From the NCBI GenBank assembly GCA_951812755.1, contig OX638329.1, positions 5,419,563 to 5,483,562 on the forward strand: DNA of 64,000 nucleotides, read 5' to 3'. Made by a program: the position numbers and the translations under genes. The notes under the pieces were generated by a model. The model had not been told where the DNA came from. It did not search any database and saw only the letters and a list, made by a program, of their open reading frames with translations. Source of the stretch: an uncultured Latescibacterota bacterium (GTDB taxonomy: Bacteria; Latescibacterota; UBA2968). Position 1 is the stretch's first letter, and each line of letters begins with the position of its first letter. This document shows positions 25,598-33,522 of this stretch, piece by piece.

Positions 25598-26392
25598 TTA
25601 TGGAGTCAATGCAGCGACCATTAGCCAGACCGGCAATCCCGCACGAGGATTCACCCTCCAATCCAGCAACGATTCATCGGTTTCGGACGCATCATTGCTT
25701 CCCCGCCAAAAATCGGAATCTCGAGCCGGACTTTCGAGAACTTTCTTGACTATCAATCCAGCTTGTGACAGCGGATTGAGCAAGTCCGCCAGGGTCCAGT
25801 TAAACACATACGATTCGTCTGTTGACTCCTGAAATGGTCCGGTTTCCCAATAAGGCTTTTCCATTTCAAGAGGCGTTATCTGATCTTTCCATGGACGCAT
25901 GAATGGATGAATGTCGTAAAAGATGTATGCGCCACCTGACTTCAGGATTCTCGAAACCTCGCAAAATACCCCAGAGAGATCAGCGATCCACACAAAAAAG
26001 CCATTTGTTGAACATACGAGATCAAAACTCGAATCGACCAGCGATTCCAGACAGGCAGCATCGGAACGCACAAAATCAATCGACACACCGAGCACTTCTG
26101 CACGATCAGCTGCCAGTTTCAATCGCTCCTCTGAGATGTCCGTTGAAGTAACCCTGGCACCCAGACCTGCAAGTGCATAGGCTGCCATGTTATCTCCGCT
26201 ACCAATTACACACACCTGCTTGTCGCGAAGCGTACCCACCATCTCTTGGATTGTGTCAAGTGTCCCGCCATCAAATGCCAATTCAGGTTCTTTATGACAC
26301 CTGTGCCAAAGATCATCGCGATTCAGGTGTTCCTCCCAATCCGCAGCCATATTGTTCCAGAGCCTGCGATTGGCCTCGTGAATTTTGATCAT
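25598..26392 (-). CDS. SAM-dependent methyltransferase (class I)
   Basis: 264 aa from ATG 26392, with GAGAGGTCGG upstream; the frame is open to 26410. Motif I is VCVIGSGDNMAAYALAGLGA, motif II acidic end VTSTDIS, motif III FDLVCSTNGFF, then LKSGGAYIFYDIHPF. This pattern matches methyltransferases of the Methyltransf_11 type, which act on small molecules. Motif I has Ser-Gly-Asp where Gly-Cys-Gly is common. Substrate unknown. Confidence 0.88.
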   Translation of the reverse strand: MIKIHEANRRLWNNMAADWEEHLNRDDLWHRCHKEPELAFDGGTLDTIQEMVGTLRDKQVCVIGSGDNMAAYALAGLGARVTSTDISEERLKLAADRAEVLGVSIDFVRSDAACLESLVDSSFDLVCSTNGFFVWIADLSGVFCEVSRILKSGGAYIFYDIHPFMRPWKDQITPLEMEKPYWETGPFQESTDESYVFNWTLADLLNPLSQAGLIVKKVLESPARDSDFWRGSNDASETDESLLDWRVNPRAGLPVWLMVAALTP

Positions 26393-26474
26393 AGCTGTCC
26401 GACCTCTCAAGTATTCAAAATGACGCTTAACGTTTCTCCAGTTGAAGAACGCTCACAGGCGGTGTGTATATTTC

Positions 26475-26912
26475 TCAAATTTTTCCTTCATTGATCAAAT
26501 CAATAGAAGAAGGACCGGTTTGTACCTTGTAATATGTCCTTGTCCTGTCCGCGAAGTAATCCTTGATGCGCTCGACCTGCTTCAGAGAAGTGTTACTCGG
26601 GATACGATCTAAATGAAAATATTCAATCTGATCCGCCTCATCAGTGAGTTGGATCGCACCTCCTGTAACCTGGCAAAAAAATGACAATACGATCTCATGC
26701 TTATCCGGTTTACTATACACCCCGCTGAGATGGACGGGCACGGCTTTCAAACCCGTTTCTTCTTCTATCTCTCGCACCAGCGCAGCCCATGGACTCTCGC
26801 CTGCCTCAACGCCCCCACCAGGCAAATTCCACAGATCAAAATCGCGTCGGTGGCACAGCAAGACACGGTCTTTGTCATCGGTAATGATTCCAAAAACTCC
26901 GATTGTGAACAC
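26475..26912 (-). CDS. NUDIX hydrolase
   Basis: GTG 26912 is preferred, because AGGA lies 8 bases before it (an earlier TTG at 26918 overlaps the upstream gene). About 145 aa. The NUDIX box GGGVEAGESPWAALVREIEEETGL is complete, with all catalytic Glu residues. VLLCHRRDFDLWNLPGGG is like MutT/ADP-ribose-type enzymes. Substrate unassigned. Its first 42 bases also occur as a fragment at 24534-24575. Follows a second, unrelated-looking NUDIX gene by 2 bases. Confidence 0.93.
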   Translation of the reverse strand: MFTIGVFGIITDDKDRVLLCHRRDFDLWNLPGGGVEAGESPWAALVREIEEETGLKAVPVHLSGVYSKPDKHEIVLSFFCQVTGGAIQLTDEADQIEYFHLDRIPSNTSLKQVERIKDYFADRTRTYYKVQTGPSSIDLINEGKI

Positions 26913-26914
26913 GA

Positions 26915-27460
26915 TCAAATTCCTTTTTTGATATATCGAATATATCCCAACTCTGCCTCGGAGATACCCAACCCGTCCAGTTCACCTATTGGGACAAATG
27001 TCGATTCCTCTTCATAGTCATCGTCGCACATCAAATCTGGCACATATTTGGAAGCGCGGGCGGTATAAACGATTTGAAAAAAGTGAGGATGGAGGAATTG
27101 ATATCCAGGCGGCTTCGGCTTGAGATGTTCCAGATGGATGAACCCCAGACGTGAGATAGATTCAATGGTCCAGCCTGTCTCCTCTGCAACTTCTCGGCGA
27201 AGTGTTTGTTCAAAAGTCTCTCCCTCTTCGCGACGCCCTCCGGGTAAAATGTGGTTGCCCTTGCGATTCCTGAGTGCCAGAACAGAATCATTCTGAAAGA
27301 CGAGACATCGAACAGAAGTTACGAACTGCTCTGACGGCTGTTCATCGGAACGAAAATAACACACGCGCAAAGGCATCGTCCCATCTGCCCATAGAGCTTC
27401 TGTCTCATGAAAAGGTCTCTTATCCTTCAAAAACGTCTGTATATCTTCGTTACAATCCAA
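26915..27460 (-). CDS. NUDIX hydrolase
   Basis: 181 aa from TTG 27460, which overlaps the end of dcd by 11 bases; AGGAAT lies about 9 bases upstream. The box GGRREEGETFEQTLRREVAEETGW is intact. A 55-residue N-terminal extension precedes the NUDIX core and the C-terminal part is long and aromatic. Adjacent dCTP deaminase and another NUDIX gene suggest a nucleotide-pool cleaning group; that is inferred from context. Confidence 0.9.
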   Translation of the reverse strand: MDCNEDIQTFLKDKRPFHETEALWADGTMPLRVCYFRSDEQPSEQFVTSVRCLVFQNDSVLALRNRKGNHILPGGRREEGETFEQTLRREVAEETGWTIESISRLGFIHLEHLKPKPPGYQFLHPHFFQIVYTARASKYVPDLMCDDDYEEESTFVPIGELDGLGISEAELGYIRYIKKGI

Positions 27461-27989
27461 TTCTGTCTATTCCTTTAAAATCGAGATATAAACGACTGGG
27501 TTGAATACCCGTGTTATTTTGATATTTGCCACTTTCATAGGTCTCGAAATCGCCATCCAGAGTATGGTAATAAATTTGGCAGATTTCCACATTTGGATAG
27601 ATTCGGACAGGCCGAATACAGAACATCTCCAAAGTCCAGTAGCCAGCAAAGCCCACATCACCAAAACCTGCGGTTACGTGTACAAACAGTCCCAATCTTC
27701 CCACAGATGACCGCCCCTCGAGCATGGGAACATAATTATTCGTTTTGGTAAATTCTGCTGTCCTGCCAAGATAGAGCGTTTGGGGCTGCATCTCGTACCC
27801 ATCATCCGAAATTTGAATGGATCGCGTGCGATTTTTCTTCTTCATATCGAGAACGCCATCCTCATATATCATGAGTTCATTGGCAAGTGAGAGATTATAG
27901 CTATTGGGATTGAGCCTGGCAGGATCAAACGGCTCAATAATAATGTCTTTCCCCATTCGCTCGTGGATCTTTTTTCCCGACAAGATCAT
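27450..27989 (-). CDS. dcd: dCTP deaminase (Dcd/DCD-DUT family)
   Basis: 179 aa from ATG 27989 (MILSGKKIHERM, the usual Dcd opening); the frame extends to 28070 without support. PNSYNLSLANEL, GRSSVGRLGLFVHVTAGFGD and WTLEMF follow the trimeric dCTP-deaminase/dUTPase fold; the Glu of TLEM aligns with the catalytic Glu. The common RIDPGW segment is replaced by FGDVGFAGYW, so whether it deaminates, hydrolyses or does both is open. It would supply dUMP/dUTP for dTMP synthesis or remove modified dCTP. Confidence 0.85.
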   Translation of the reverse strand: MILSGKKIHERMGKDIIIEPFDPARLNPNSYNLSLANELMIYEDGVLDMKKKNRTRSIQISDDGYEMQPQTLYLGRTAEFTKTNNYVPMLEGRSSVGRLGLFVHVTAGFGDVGFAGYWTLEMFCIRPVRIYPNVEICQIYYHTLDGDFETYESGKYQNNTGIQPSRLYLDFKGIDRIGL

Positions 27990-28003
27990 AACGCGCTCCC
28001 TGA

Positions 28004-28480
28004 TTATTCTACTTCTGGAAGATCTCTGTACATGATATGCATATAGTCTGTAAATCCATGCTTTCTCCAAAATGAATATCCAACGGTATTCATAGAAGCC
28101 ACCCGAAGTTCAACTCTGTCTATACCCCAAGACCGAAACCAATCCAACATCTCATTTAGCATCAACTCCCCAAGTCCTTTTCTCCGATGTTCAGAAGAAA
28201 CAGCCAAATCTTCAATAGTACCACAGGTTTGCTTGACAAATACAGGAGGATATTTGTCAATTCTTGCTATTCCAAAGCCCAATACCTTTGTATTCTCGAC
28301 CGCTATAATCACAAGGGCATCCTCTGCCCCAATCAGTCTTTCCAGATTCTTACCCATGCTTTCTTCCGCATCATCGGACAGAGTATATCTCGAATCAAAC
28401 GGGACGTGAAAATCCATGAGTTCTTTCCAGATCTCGAGTATAGCGGGTATATCAGAATTCAAAGCCTTAACAACTTCCAT
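28004..28480 (-). CDS. GNAT-family N-acetyltransferase
   Basis: 158 aa. SDIPAILEIWKELMDFHV opens the fold; the acetyl-CoA loop is LAVSSEHRRKGLGELMLNEML; ASMNTVGYSFWRKHGF closes it. Length is typical for the family. It lies 14 bases upstream of dcd and 20 after the nucleotidyltransferase gene, so the three may form one transcript. Substrate unknown. Confidence 0.92.
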   Translation of the reverse strand: MEVVKALNSDIPAILEIWKELMDFHVPFDSRYTLSDDAEESMGKNLERLIGAEDALVIIAVENTKVLGFGIARIDKYPPVFVKQTCGTIEDLAVSSEHRRKGLGELMLNEMLDWFRSWGIDRVELRVASMNTVGYSFWRKHGFTDYMHIMYRDLPEVE

Positions 28481-28500
28481 TTTTATTCACTCCAATTACT

Positions 28501-29340
28501 CTATGCGTCATTGACCACCTGGCCCAAATTGGCTTCCTCGGCCACCTGCCTATATACTTCTGTTTTTGAAACCTCCGAAATCACAAAATCGAGAAAATCT
28601 ATAGCCTCCTGTCTCGCATCTAATTCAATACCGTATTGCCATTCCAGAGCATTCCCCACCAAATCACCCCACCTATCTCCATAGTTCTCCTGCACCCAGG
28701 ACGCAGCCATCTTCTTCGAGCCAACAACGGAGCAAATTACAGTATGTAGTATTCGACACAGATTCAGAATGAAATACGCTTCATGATGGCTATCCCTAAA
28801 ATACTCCGGATTGGATTTTTTCGGTGCCCATTCCTGAAACAAATCGCGAACGCAGGCTTTCCGCACATCCTCAACATCAACCGGGGGCGACAGCTTCTTA
28901 AAGCTCGGACCAAATAAAGCGATGGAATGACCATGAAGAAAATATTTGTTAATTATCCATTCATTTCCATAAGGTGCCTCCTCATAAAGGGTACAATCAC
29001 CACCCCAATACCATGGTCGAGGCTCCGTTGGAGGCATAACACATGGGAGCATCTTGACAGGCGTGTAAGAACACTCTAATCGCCCTGCCCATTTTTCGAA
29101 TTTCCCTTCTATCTCTCTGTGTAAACGCCCAATTGAATCGAGTTCACTTTGAGAAACTGGTCGATGCACAATCACAGTAATGTCAATATCACTGCTATGG
29201 TAGTTGAACGCATCATAGGACAGAGAGCCAGTCAGATATATCCCGAGTACATTTCCTTCGAGAACGGGCATAACGCTTTGAACGAAAAAATCTATAATCT
29301 CGTTCACATCGGGATATTTTGTAAGGCTGCTGGCAATCAT
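28501..29340 (-). CDS. Nucleotidyltransferase (aminoglycoside-adenylyltransferase-like)
   Basis: 279 aa. The catalytic motif LTGSLSYDAFNYHSSDIDITV (GS..D.D, residues about 38-55) and the helical C-terminal half with CRILHTVICS and SKKMAASWVQ follow the AadA/DUF4111 layout. Real substrates of environmental members are mostly unknown. The start codon is part of a 9-bp target duplication made by the element at 29347-29528, which has cut the gene off from its original upstream region; no good ribosome site remains. Confidence 0.87.
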   Translation of the reverse strand: MIASSLTKYPDVNEIIDFFVQSVMPVLEGNVLGIYLTGSLSYDAFNYHSSDIDITVIVHRPVSQSELDSIGRLHREIEGKFEKWAGRLECSYTPVKMLPCVMPPTEPRPWYWGGDCTLYEEAPYGNEWIINKYFLHGHSIALFGPSFKKLSPPVDVEDVRKACVRDLFQEWAPKKSNPEYFRDSHHEAYFILNLCRILHTVICSVVGSKKMAASWVQENYGDRWGDLVGNALEWQYGIELDARQEAIDFLDFVISEVSKTEVYRQVAEEANLGQVVNDA

Positions 29341-29346
29341 TGAATT

Positions 29347-29528
29347 ACGTCAGGTGTGACTTTGAAATAATGGTGAAGAAAACAAGCAATCAGTGGTCAG
29401 CAGTCAGAAAAACAAGGATTTTAGAGCCGTCATTGCGGCAGGGTGTTAGCCGCAATCCAGTGGTTTTGACTTTCTTATATCTGTTTATCGGTATTACTAT
29501 ATGGCGGTTTTGAAGTCACACATCACGT
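29347..29528. mobile_element. MITE-like non-coding element with 9-bp target duplication
   Basis: 182 bp bounded by terminal inverted repeats ACGTCAGGTGTGACTTTGAA (left) and, read inward from the right, ACGTGATGTGTGACTTCAAA; 17 of 21 positions match. The direct repeat CATTGAATT flanks it on both sides (29338-29346 and 29529-29537), as expected for a transposition target duplication. It has no coding capacity. Inside is a hairpin CATTGCGGC/GCCGCAATC almost identical to that in the tandem repeats at 45.2-45.7 kb. The left duplication includes the ATG of the nucleotidyltransferase gene. Confidence 0.8.
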
Positions 29529-29553
29529 CATTGAATTGTCTTCGTCTATACTG

Positions 29554-30102
29554 TCACGTCAACTTGCGTTTCATGAATATGGCAACTTCACCCTCAACAT
29601 CGCGATTGGTATAATAGGACAAATCGATACCATCGACGCCAAATCCTACACTTCGATAGAAATCAATAGCTGGCACATTGGTATTTTGAGTCTCGCAAAC
29701 TAAAATCCTCAGACCTTCAGCTTTGGCGATTTCCGCTACCTGCTCCATCAATTGCCTGCCGACGCCCTTTCTCCTGTATGACTCGGCAATCCCAAATTCT
29801 CTGATCCACAGACTCCTATTCCACTCTATCTTTTCCGAAATAGCGATACCCACAAGCTGACCAGCGTCGTAAGCTCCCAGCGACAGACCCTGATTGACAA
29901 GTTCGCTGTAGTTCCTGAAATCCTCATCCAATATTGACCAGCGTTTCACATAGGGTTCATCCAATTTTTCACGCTTCAGAATAAAGCAGAACTCATCAGC
30001 GGTCTCAGTCTTCGAGACCTGGTACCTATCAGTAGAAACATAACCATCCATTATATGCAGATCCTCGCGCCGTAACTGCTTTAATTTTCTGATTTCGACC
30101 AT
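29554..30102 (-). CDS. GNAT-family N-acetyltransferase
   Basis: 182 aa. The acetyl-CoA loop is AESYRRKGVGRQLMEQVAEI; QNTNVPAIDFYRSVGFGVDG is the closing segment. An 80-residue N-terminal half with DEPYVKRWSILDEDFRNY differs from the other GNATs here. Streptothricin-acetyltransferase-like proportions are possible but not shown. The 213 bases downstream hold the MITE-like element. Confidence 0.92.
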   Translation of the reverse strand: MVEIRKLKQLRREDLHIMDGYVSTDRYQVSKTETADEFCFILKREKLDEPYVKRWSILDEDFRNYSELVNQGLSLGAYDAGQLVGIAISEKIEWNRSLWIREFGIAESYRRKGVGRQLMEQVAEIAKAEGLRILVCETQNTNVPAIDFYRSVGFGVDGIDLSYYTNRDVEGEVAIFMKRKLT

Positions 30103-30182
30103 GTATTTCCAAGCTCTTTCGTCTAATATCCATAGGTTTATTTTGATCTATTCTCTTCCAGCCAGCCGACTGTGAAATCCAC

Positions 30183-30527
30183 CTATTTCGCAGCAATCGC
30201 GACCATCTCTACAAGCGTATCTCCCTCCAGCTTAACCTCCACACAGGCACGCTGGGGCCAATTGTCTGAACCAATCCATGCGTCCCAAACCGCATTGAGA
30301 ATAGGTTTCTTTGACATATCTGTGATATAGATCGTGACGGAAAGAAGATAAGACTTATCGGTCCCCGCCTCCGCGAGATTCGCGTCCAACTGTTCAAGAG
30401 CCTGCTGGGTCTGACTCTCGAGGTCTGCGGACACATCCGGCGCAGTGACAACCGTATAGACGATGCCATTATGCGCAACGGACTTGCTGCGACCAAATGC
30501 CTTTCCCGGATATCGTATGATAGACAT
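30183..30527 (-). CDS. RidA/YjgF/YER057c-family protein
   Basis: 114 aa with GGAG 8 bases before the ATG. GIVYTVVTAPDVSADLESQTQQALEQLDANLAEAG and WPQRACVEVKL follow the RidA fold; members deaminate reactive enamine/imine intermediates from PLP enzymes. The arginine of the RidA active site appears present in WPQRACVEV. Leader repeat copy C lies directly upstream. Role with the neighbouring accessory genes is unknown. Confidence 0.9.
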   Translation of the reverse strand: MSIIRYPGKAFGRSKSVAHNGIVYTVVTAPDVSADLESQTQQALEQLDANLAEAGTDKSYLLSVTIYITDMSKKPILNAVWDAWIGSDNWPQRACVEVKLEGDTLVEMVAIAAK

Positions 30528-30537
30528 AAATGCTCCA

Positions 30538-30610
30538 ATAGATAGCGTTTTACAACAGAAATTTTACTAATCTTGTGACGACTCTATCAGCAAGGTGGTT
30601 TCTGTGATGC
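30538..30610 (-). repeat. Dispersed leader repeat, copy C
   Basis: Diverged copy of the repeats at 22302 and 23381: plus-strand ATAGATAGCGTTTTACAACA, AATTTTACTAATCTTGTGAC and GGTGGTTTCT are kept. It ends 10 bases before the RidA start codon. The remaining bases to 30730 show no gene. Confidence 0.75.
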
Positions 30611-30734
30611 ACGCAATAAGTTTTTTGGGGGTGGGGCGATAACGGTCCGCGGATTGCCGAAGGATGAGAAAAGAGAAAATTGTTGGTTTCCGCTCAGAAA
30701 ATAAACTATATTGGAGGGCAAGCGAATCAGAGTA

Positions 30735-30768
30735 GCATCTGAGTTGCTCGTACTCAGATGCTGTTTTT
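30735..30768 (+). terminator. Intrinsic-terminator hairpin in the ZIP gene leader
   Basis: GCATCTGAGT / ACTCAGATGC, a perfect 10-bp stem with a 7-base loop, followed by TGTTTTTATTTTT. It lies about 40 bases before the transporter start with no plus-strand gene upstream, so it may attenuate the transporter message. TATATT at about 30708 could be a -10 box. No known riboswitch class is recognised. Confidence 0.6.
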
Positions 30769-30799
30769 ATTTTTCACCTTCATTTTTCTATTTGAGCCA

Positions 30800-31663
30800 A
30801 TGCCACTTCTAACATTCAAATTACTCGCTGCTATTGCCATCTTAGCCATCGCCGTAATCGGCGGCGTAATCCCCCTCTTCGCCGCCCGCCACGAATCCAG
30901 CCGGCGCTTCTTTTCATTGGGCAATGCTTTTGCCGGTGGACTCTTCCTGGGGGTCGGTTTCATCCACTTGCTACCCGAAGGAATGGAAAAACTCGAGGGA
31001 GTCGTGGACTACCCACTGGCGGCACTCTTAGCGGCACTGGGCCTTGGTGCCCTGCTGCTGATTGATCGCGTCATCTACGGCGATCACCATGCCGATCACT
31101 CACACTCACCGGGCAAACTGCAAATGCAGCAATCTATCTACCCGTACGTATTGCTGGCACTTCTATCAATCCACTCAGTCATCGCAGGTATCACTCTCGG
31201 ACTCGAATCACACGTCGTAGGCTCGTTCGCCATCATGCTCGGGATCCTCTCCCACAAGGGATCAGCCGCCTTTGCCCTCATGGTTAGTGTCCACGAGGCT
31301 GGCATTCGGGCGAAACAGCAAAAAACCATGCTGGCAATCTTTGCCACAATGACGCCGTTGGGCATCCTCATAGGTCTGGTAGCCGCCTTTTTCTTAAGCG
31401 AGAATGAGGCAATCACGGCCTTGATCGAAGGAAGTTTTAACGCACTCGCCGCCGGGACCTTTATTTATGTGGCAACCATTGAAATCATCGACGCGGAGTT
31501 ATCAACGCGCGAAATGCGATTGGCAAAATACGTACTGAGTGCCCTCGCTGGCGATGACGACGTGCCCATGCCTACGAAAGATAGTGATCGCGTGGCGAAA
31601 TTCGTACTGATCATAGCCGGTATTGCCCTGATGGCATTGCTATCCCAGTGGCACCTGCACTAA
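30800..31663 (+). CDS. ZIP-family divalent metal transporter
   Basis: 287 aa from ATG 30800; the frame is open to 30758, but that ATG is inside the hairpin. Eight hydrophobic helices. The metal path is marked by IHSVIAGITLGLES (helix IV) and SHKGSAAFALMVSVHEAG (helix V); GDHHADHSHSP is the His-rich cytosolic loop between helices III and IV. Expected to import or equilibrate Zn2+, Fe2+ or Mn2+. The possible attenuator before it hints at metal-linked control; not shown. It converges with the methyltransferase gene, 10 bases apart. Confidence 0.92.
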   Translation: MPLLTFKLLAAIAILAIAVIGGVIPLFAARHESSRRFFSLGNAFAGGLFLGVGFIHLLPEGMEKLEGVVDYPLAALLAALGLGALLLIDRVIYGDHHADHSHSPGKLQMQQSIYPYVLLALLSIHSVIAGITLGLESHVVGSFAIMLGILSHKGSAAFALMVSVHEAGIRAKQQKTMLAIFATMTPLGILIGLVAAFFLSENEAITALIEGSFNALAAGTFIYVATIEIIDAELSTREMRLAKYVLSALAGDDDVPMPTKDSDRVAKFVLIIAGIALMALLSQWHLH

Positions 31664-31673
31664 GGATCGCACT

Positions 31674-32429
31674 TCACTTTCGGCAAATAATAAAGTGTTC
31701 CATCCACAAATGCCAGATATAATCTACAGATCGAAAGCCCACCTCTTTTAGCCATTCAACCTGGAAAGAAAAACGAGATATCCGATCTCTCTCCGGACTG
31801 TCTTCATCTACCTGAGCAATAATCTCACGCACCCGATTCGCCTCTTCAATATCAATTCCCGCTTCTTCGAATCTCTCCTCTCGGCGCAGAGTGAGCCGCC
31901 TTCGACCCAACCTATAGACATCGTCATCAAAGCGCGTGGACATAGCATCAATAAAAAAGAACCAGCCACCTGTCTCAAGCACATCGTAAATCTGCCTGAA
32001 TATGCGCACCTTATTCTCATCTGTAAGATGATGAATAGTCGAAAACGATGCAACAAACTGAAAAGATCCCAAACCTTCTAACAGCCCCTCATTGAGATCT
32101 CTCTGAAGAAACTCTACGCGATCTGAAAAAGTGCCCATTTTCTGAGCTGCAAATTTCATCATCTCATCTGAAAAATCGATAGCCACACACGTTGCATTTG
32201 GATATTTCATCAGCACACAATTGAGAAATATACCCGTTCCACATCCCAAATCGAGCATCCGAAATTCGGTCTGGTCATCAAACGGAATAAAATCCATAGC
32301 CAGACTGTGGTAAAAGTCAAACATCTCAATCCGAATCGGCTGCAGGCGATCATAATCCTCAGCACGCGTTGAGAATTGAACACTTTGAGATTTCTGGTTC
32401 TTTTGATTATTCATCATTTCGGCTATCAT
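31674..32429 (-). CDS. SAM-dependent methyltransferase (class I)
   Basis: 251 aa. Motif I RMLDLGCGTGIFLNCVL, AIDFSDEMM, then SFSTIHHLTDENK and a C-terminal GFRSVDYIWHLWMEHFIICRK, as in small-molecule methyltransferases of the UbiE/Methyltransf_12 type. Overlaps the upstream hypothetical gene by 23 bases, so they are probably translated together. Substrate unknown. Confidence 0.9.
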   Translation of the reverse strand: MIAEMMNNQKNQKSQSVQFSTRAEDYDRLQPIRIEMFDFYHSLAMDFIPFDDQTEFRMLDLGCGTGIFLNCVLMKYPNATCVAIDFSDEMMKFAAQKMGTFSDRVEFLQRDLNEGLLEGLGSFQFVASFSTIHHLTDENKVRIFRQIYDVLETGGWFFFIDAMSTRFDDDVYRLGRRRLTLRREERFEEAGIDIEEANRVREIIAQVDEDSPERDRISRFSFQVEWLKEVGFRSVDYIWHLWMEHFIICRK

Positions 32430-32673
32430 ACTTTCTTATTTTTAAATTTTTTAAATTTGATATGTACCCTTCTGCTTGATCACAAAACGCTAAATACTCT
32501 TCAGTTGAAACTGCTTCGGATTTGCGAATCTCTAACGCTCTATGAGCAAAATGATCTTTTCGATTTTTTAGATGATCAATAAGCCCTTCGTATGATGGTG
32601 TGAATTTAAATCCATACGCTACTTCTGCCTCTACGAATGCCAGATGCAGCACCTGTTGGGAATTTGTTGACAC
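32407..32673 (-). CDS. Small protein of unknown function
   Basis: 88 aa from GTG 32673; a weak GAGAAAG site precedes it. Helical and charged (FVEAEVAYGFKFTPSYEGLI, LKNRKDHFAHRALEIRKSEA, YISNLKNLKIRKYDSR). No recognised domain. The last 23 bases overlap the methyltransferase start. A nearby PIN toxin makes an antitoxin role thinkable, but there is no DNA-binding motif to support it. Confidence 0.55.
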   Translation of the reverse strand: MSTNSQQVLHLAFVEAEVAYGFKFTPSYEGLIDHLKNRKDHFAHRALEIRKSEAVSTEEYLAFCDQAEGYISNLKNLKIRKYDSRNDE

Positions 32674-32809
32674 TTGGTATATTCTTTCTCAATGCAGACA
32701 AAATTGAGTATGACTATGAATCTTCTCTCCTTCTTTTTCCCCACAGCAGGATCTACAAAGAATCCCCACCAGACAAACCATCCGATGGGGATCAACTAAA
32801 AGAGACGCC

Positions 32810-33004
32810 TTATTCTGACGAAGATATCGAGATTTGTGGAGGAGCAGAATCACGCAACTTTAGAAATGATTCAATTTGCTTCGAGTATGTGGCATTGAAA
32901 GACTGTAGATACGCTAAATATCTGTGCAGATCATGGTCGCATTCCTCTGACATTCTCTTGCGACTCTCTCGTATGCTGTCAATCAATTTTTGATAGGCGT
33001 CCAC
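32810..33004 (-). CDS. Small helical protein next to a PIN toxin
   Basis: 64 aa from GTG 33004, with its ribosome site GGAGGTG inside the last codons of the PIN gene and only 2 bases between the genes. Two amphipathic helices (YQKLIDSIRESRKRMSEEC and YLAYLQSFNATYSKQIESF), then a polar tail. The tight spacing and translation coupling suggest it works with the PIN protein, perhaps as its antitoxin in reversed gene order. No known antitoxin family is recognised. An ATCCCCA/TGGGGAT hairpin lies downstream at about 32762-32792. Confidence 0.65.
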   Translation of the reverse strand: MDAYQKLIDSIRESRKRMSEECDHDLHRYLAYLQSFNATYSKQIESFLKLRDSAPPQISISSSE

Positions 33005-33006
33005 GA

Positions 33007-33480
33007 CTATTCACCTCCCATCAGTTCCAGGGGCGTTGTCAAAATTGGCACATGTAGGCCCAACAATGCATTGATGCGACGAATATGTCCAAACTTGTTG
33101 GCATTGGCAAGATGCTCACAGTTCCAGGTGAGAAGATAATCAAATTTATGAAACGATGCCAGAGCAAGGTGTAAAGCATCTCCAAGAGGATTGCGTGGCA
33201 TCAGATGATGCTGAATATAGACCTCCACAATCTCACCGATCTCCTCCCCAGGCGGAATTGCCGGCAAAGTAAGTGCCAAATTTAAAGCTTCATCTCGGTG
33301 TGGCAGTTTACCGATATCCAATTCAGCCAGAACGGCTGTGCTGGTCGAGATGAGATAATAGTGGCGATGCCTATCCCACCACTGACGCGTCCAGTCCCTC
33401 ATCGCAATCGCTGCTGGATCAGTGCGACGCTCATAGTAGAAACTGAATATCGATGTCTCAATGTAAACAGTTTGTTCCAC
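33007..33480 (-). CDS. PIN-domain protein (VapC-like ribonuclease)
   Basis: 157 aa from GTG 33480, with GGAG 9 bases upstream; the frame runs to ATG 33513 without a ribosome site. TVYIETSIFSFYYE holds the first acidic residue (Glu in place of Asp, common in this subgroup), VLAELDIG the second, and GDALHLALASFHKFDYLLTWN the third and fourth. Such proteins cleave RNA in toxin-antitoxin pairs. No antitoxin precedes it; a 64-aa gene follows. Confidence 0.87.
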   Translation of the reverse strand: MEQTVYIETSIFSFYYERRTDPAAIAMRDWTRQWWDRHRHYYLISTSTAVLAELDIGKLPHRDEALNLALTLPAIPPGEEIGEIVEVYIQHHLMPRNPLGDALHLALASFHKFDYLLTWNCEHLANANKFGHIRRINALLGLHVPILTTPLELMGGE

Positions 33481-33522
33481 AATCTGCTTGCTCCGCTTTA
33501 ATATACCGCCCATCAGTTTTTT

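Noticed and set aside
18934-30527. Integron gene-cassette array
   Set aside because: Gene types fit, but there is no integrase in the window, the repeats lack the paired RYYYAAC/GTTRRRY core of attC sites, they occur before only three genes, and several genes overlap.
30758-30800. ATG at 30758 as ZIP gene start
   Set aside because: It lies inside the terminator hairpin and adds an improbable Phe/Leu-rich leader; ATG 30800 fits the family.
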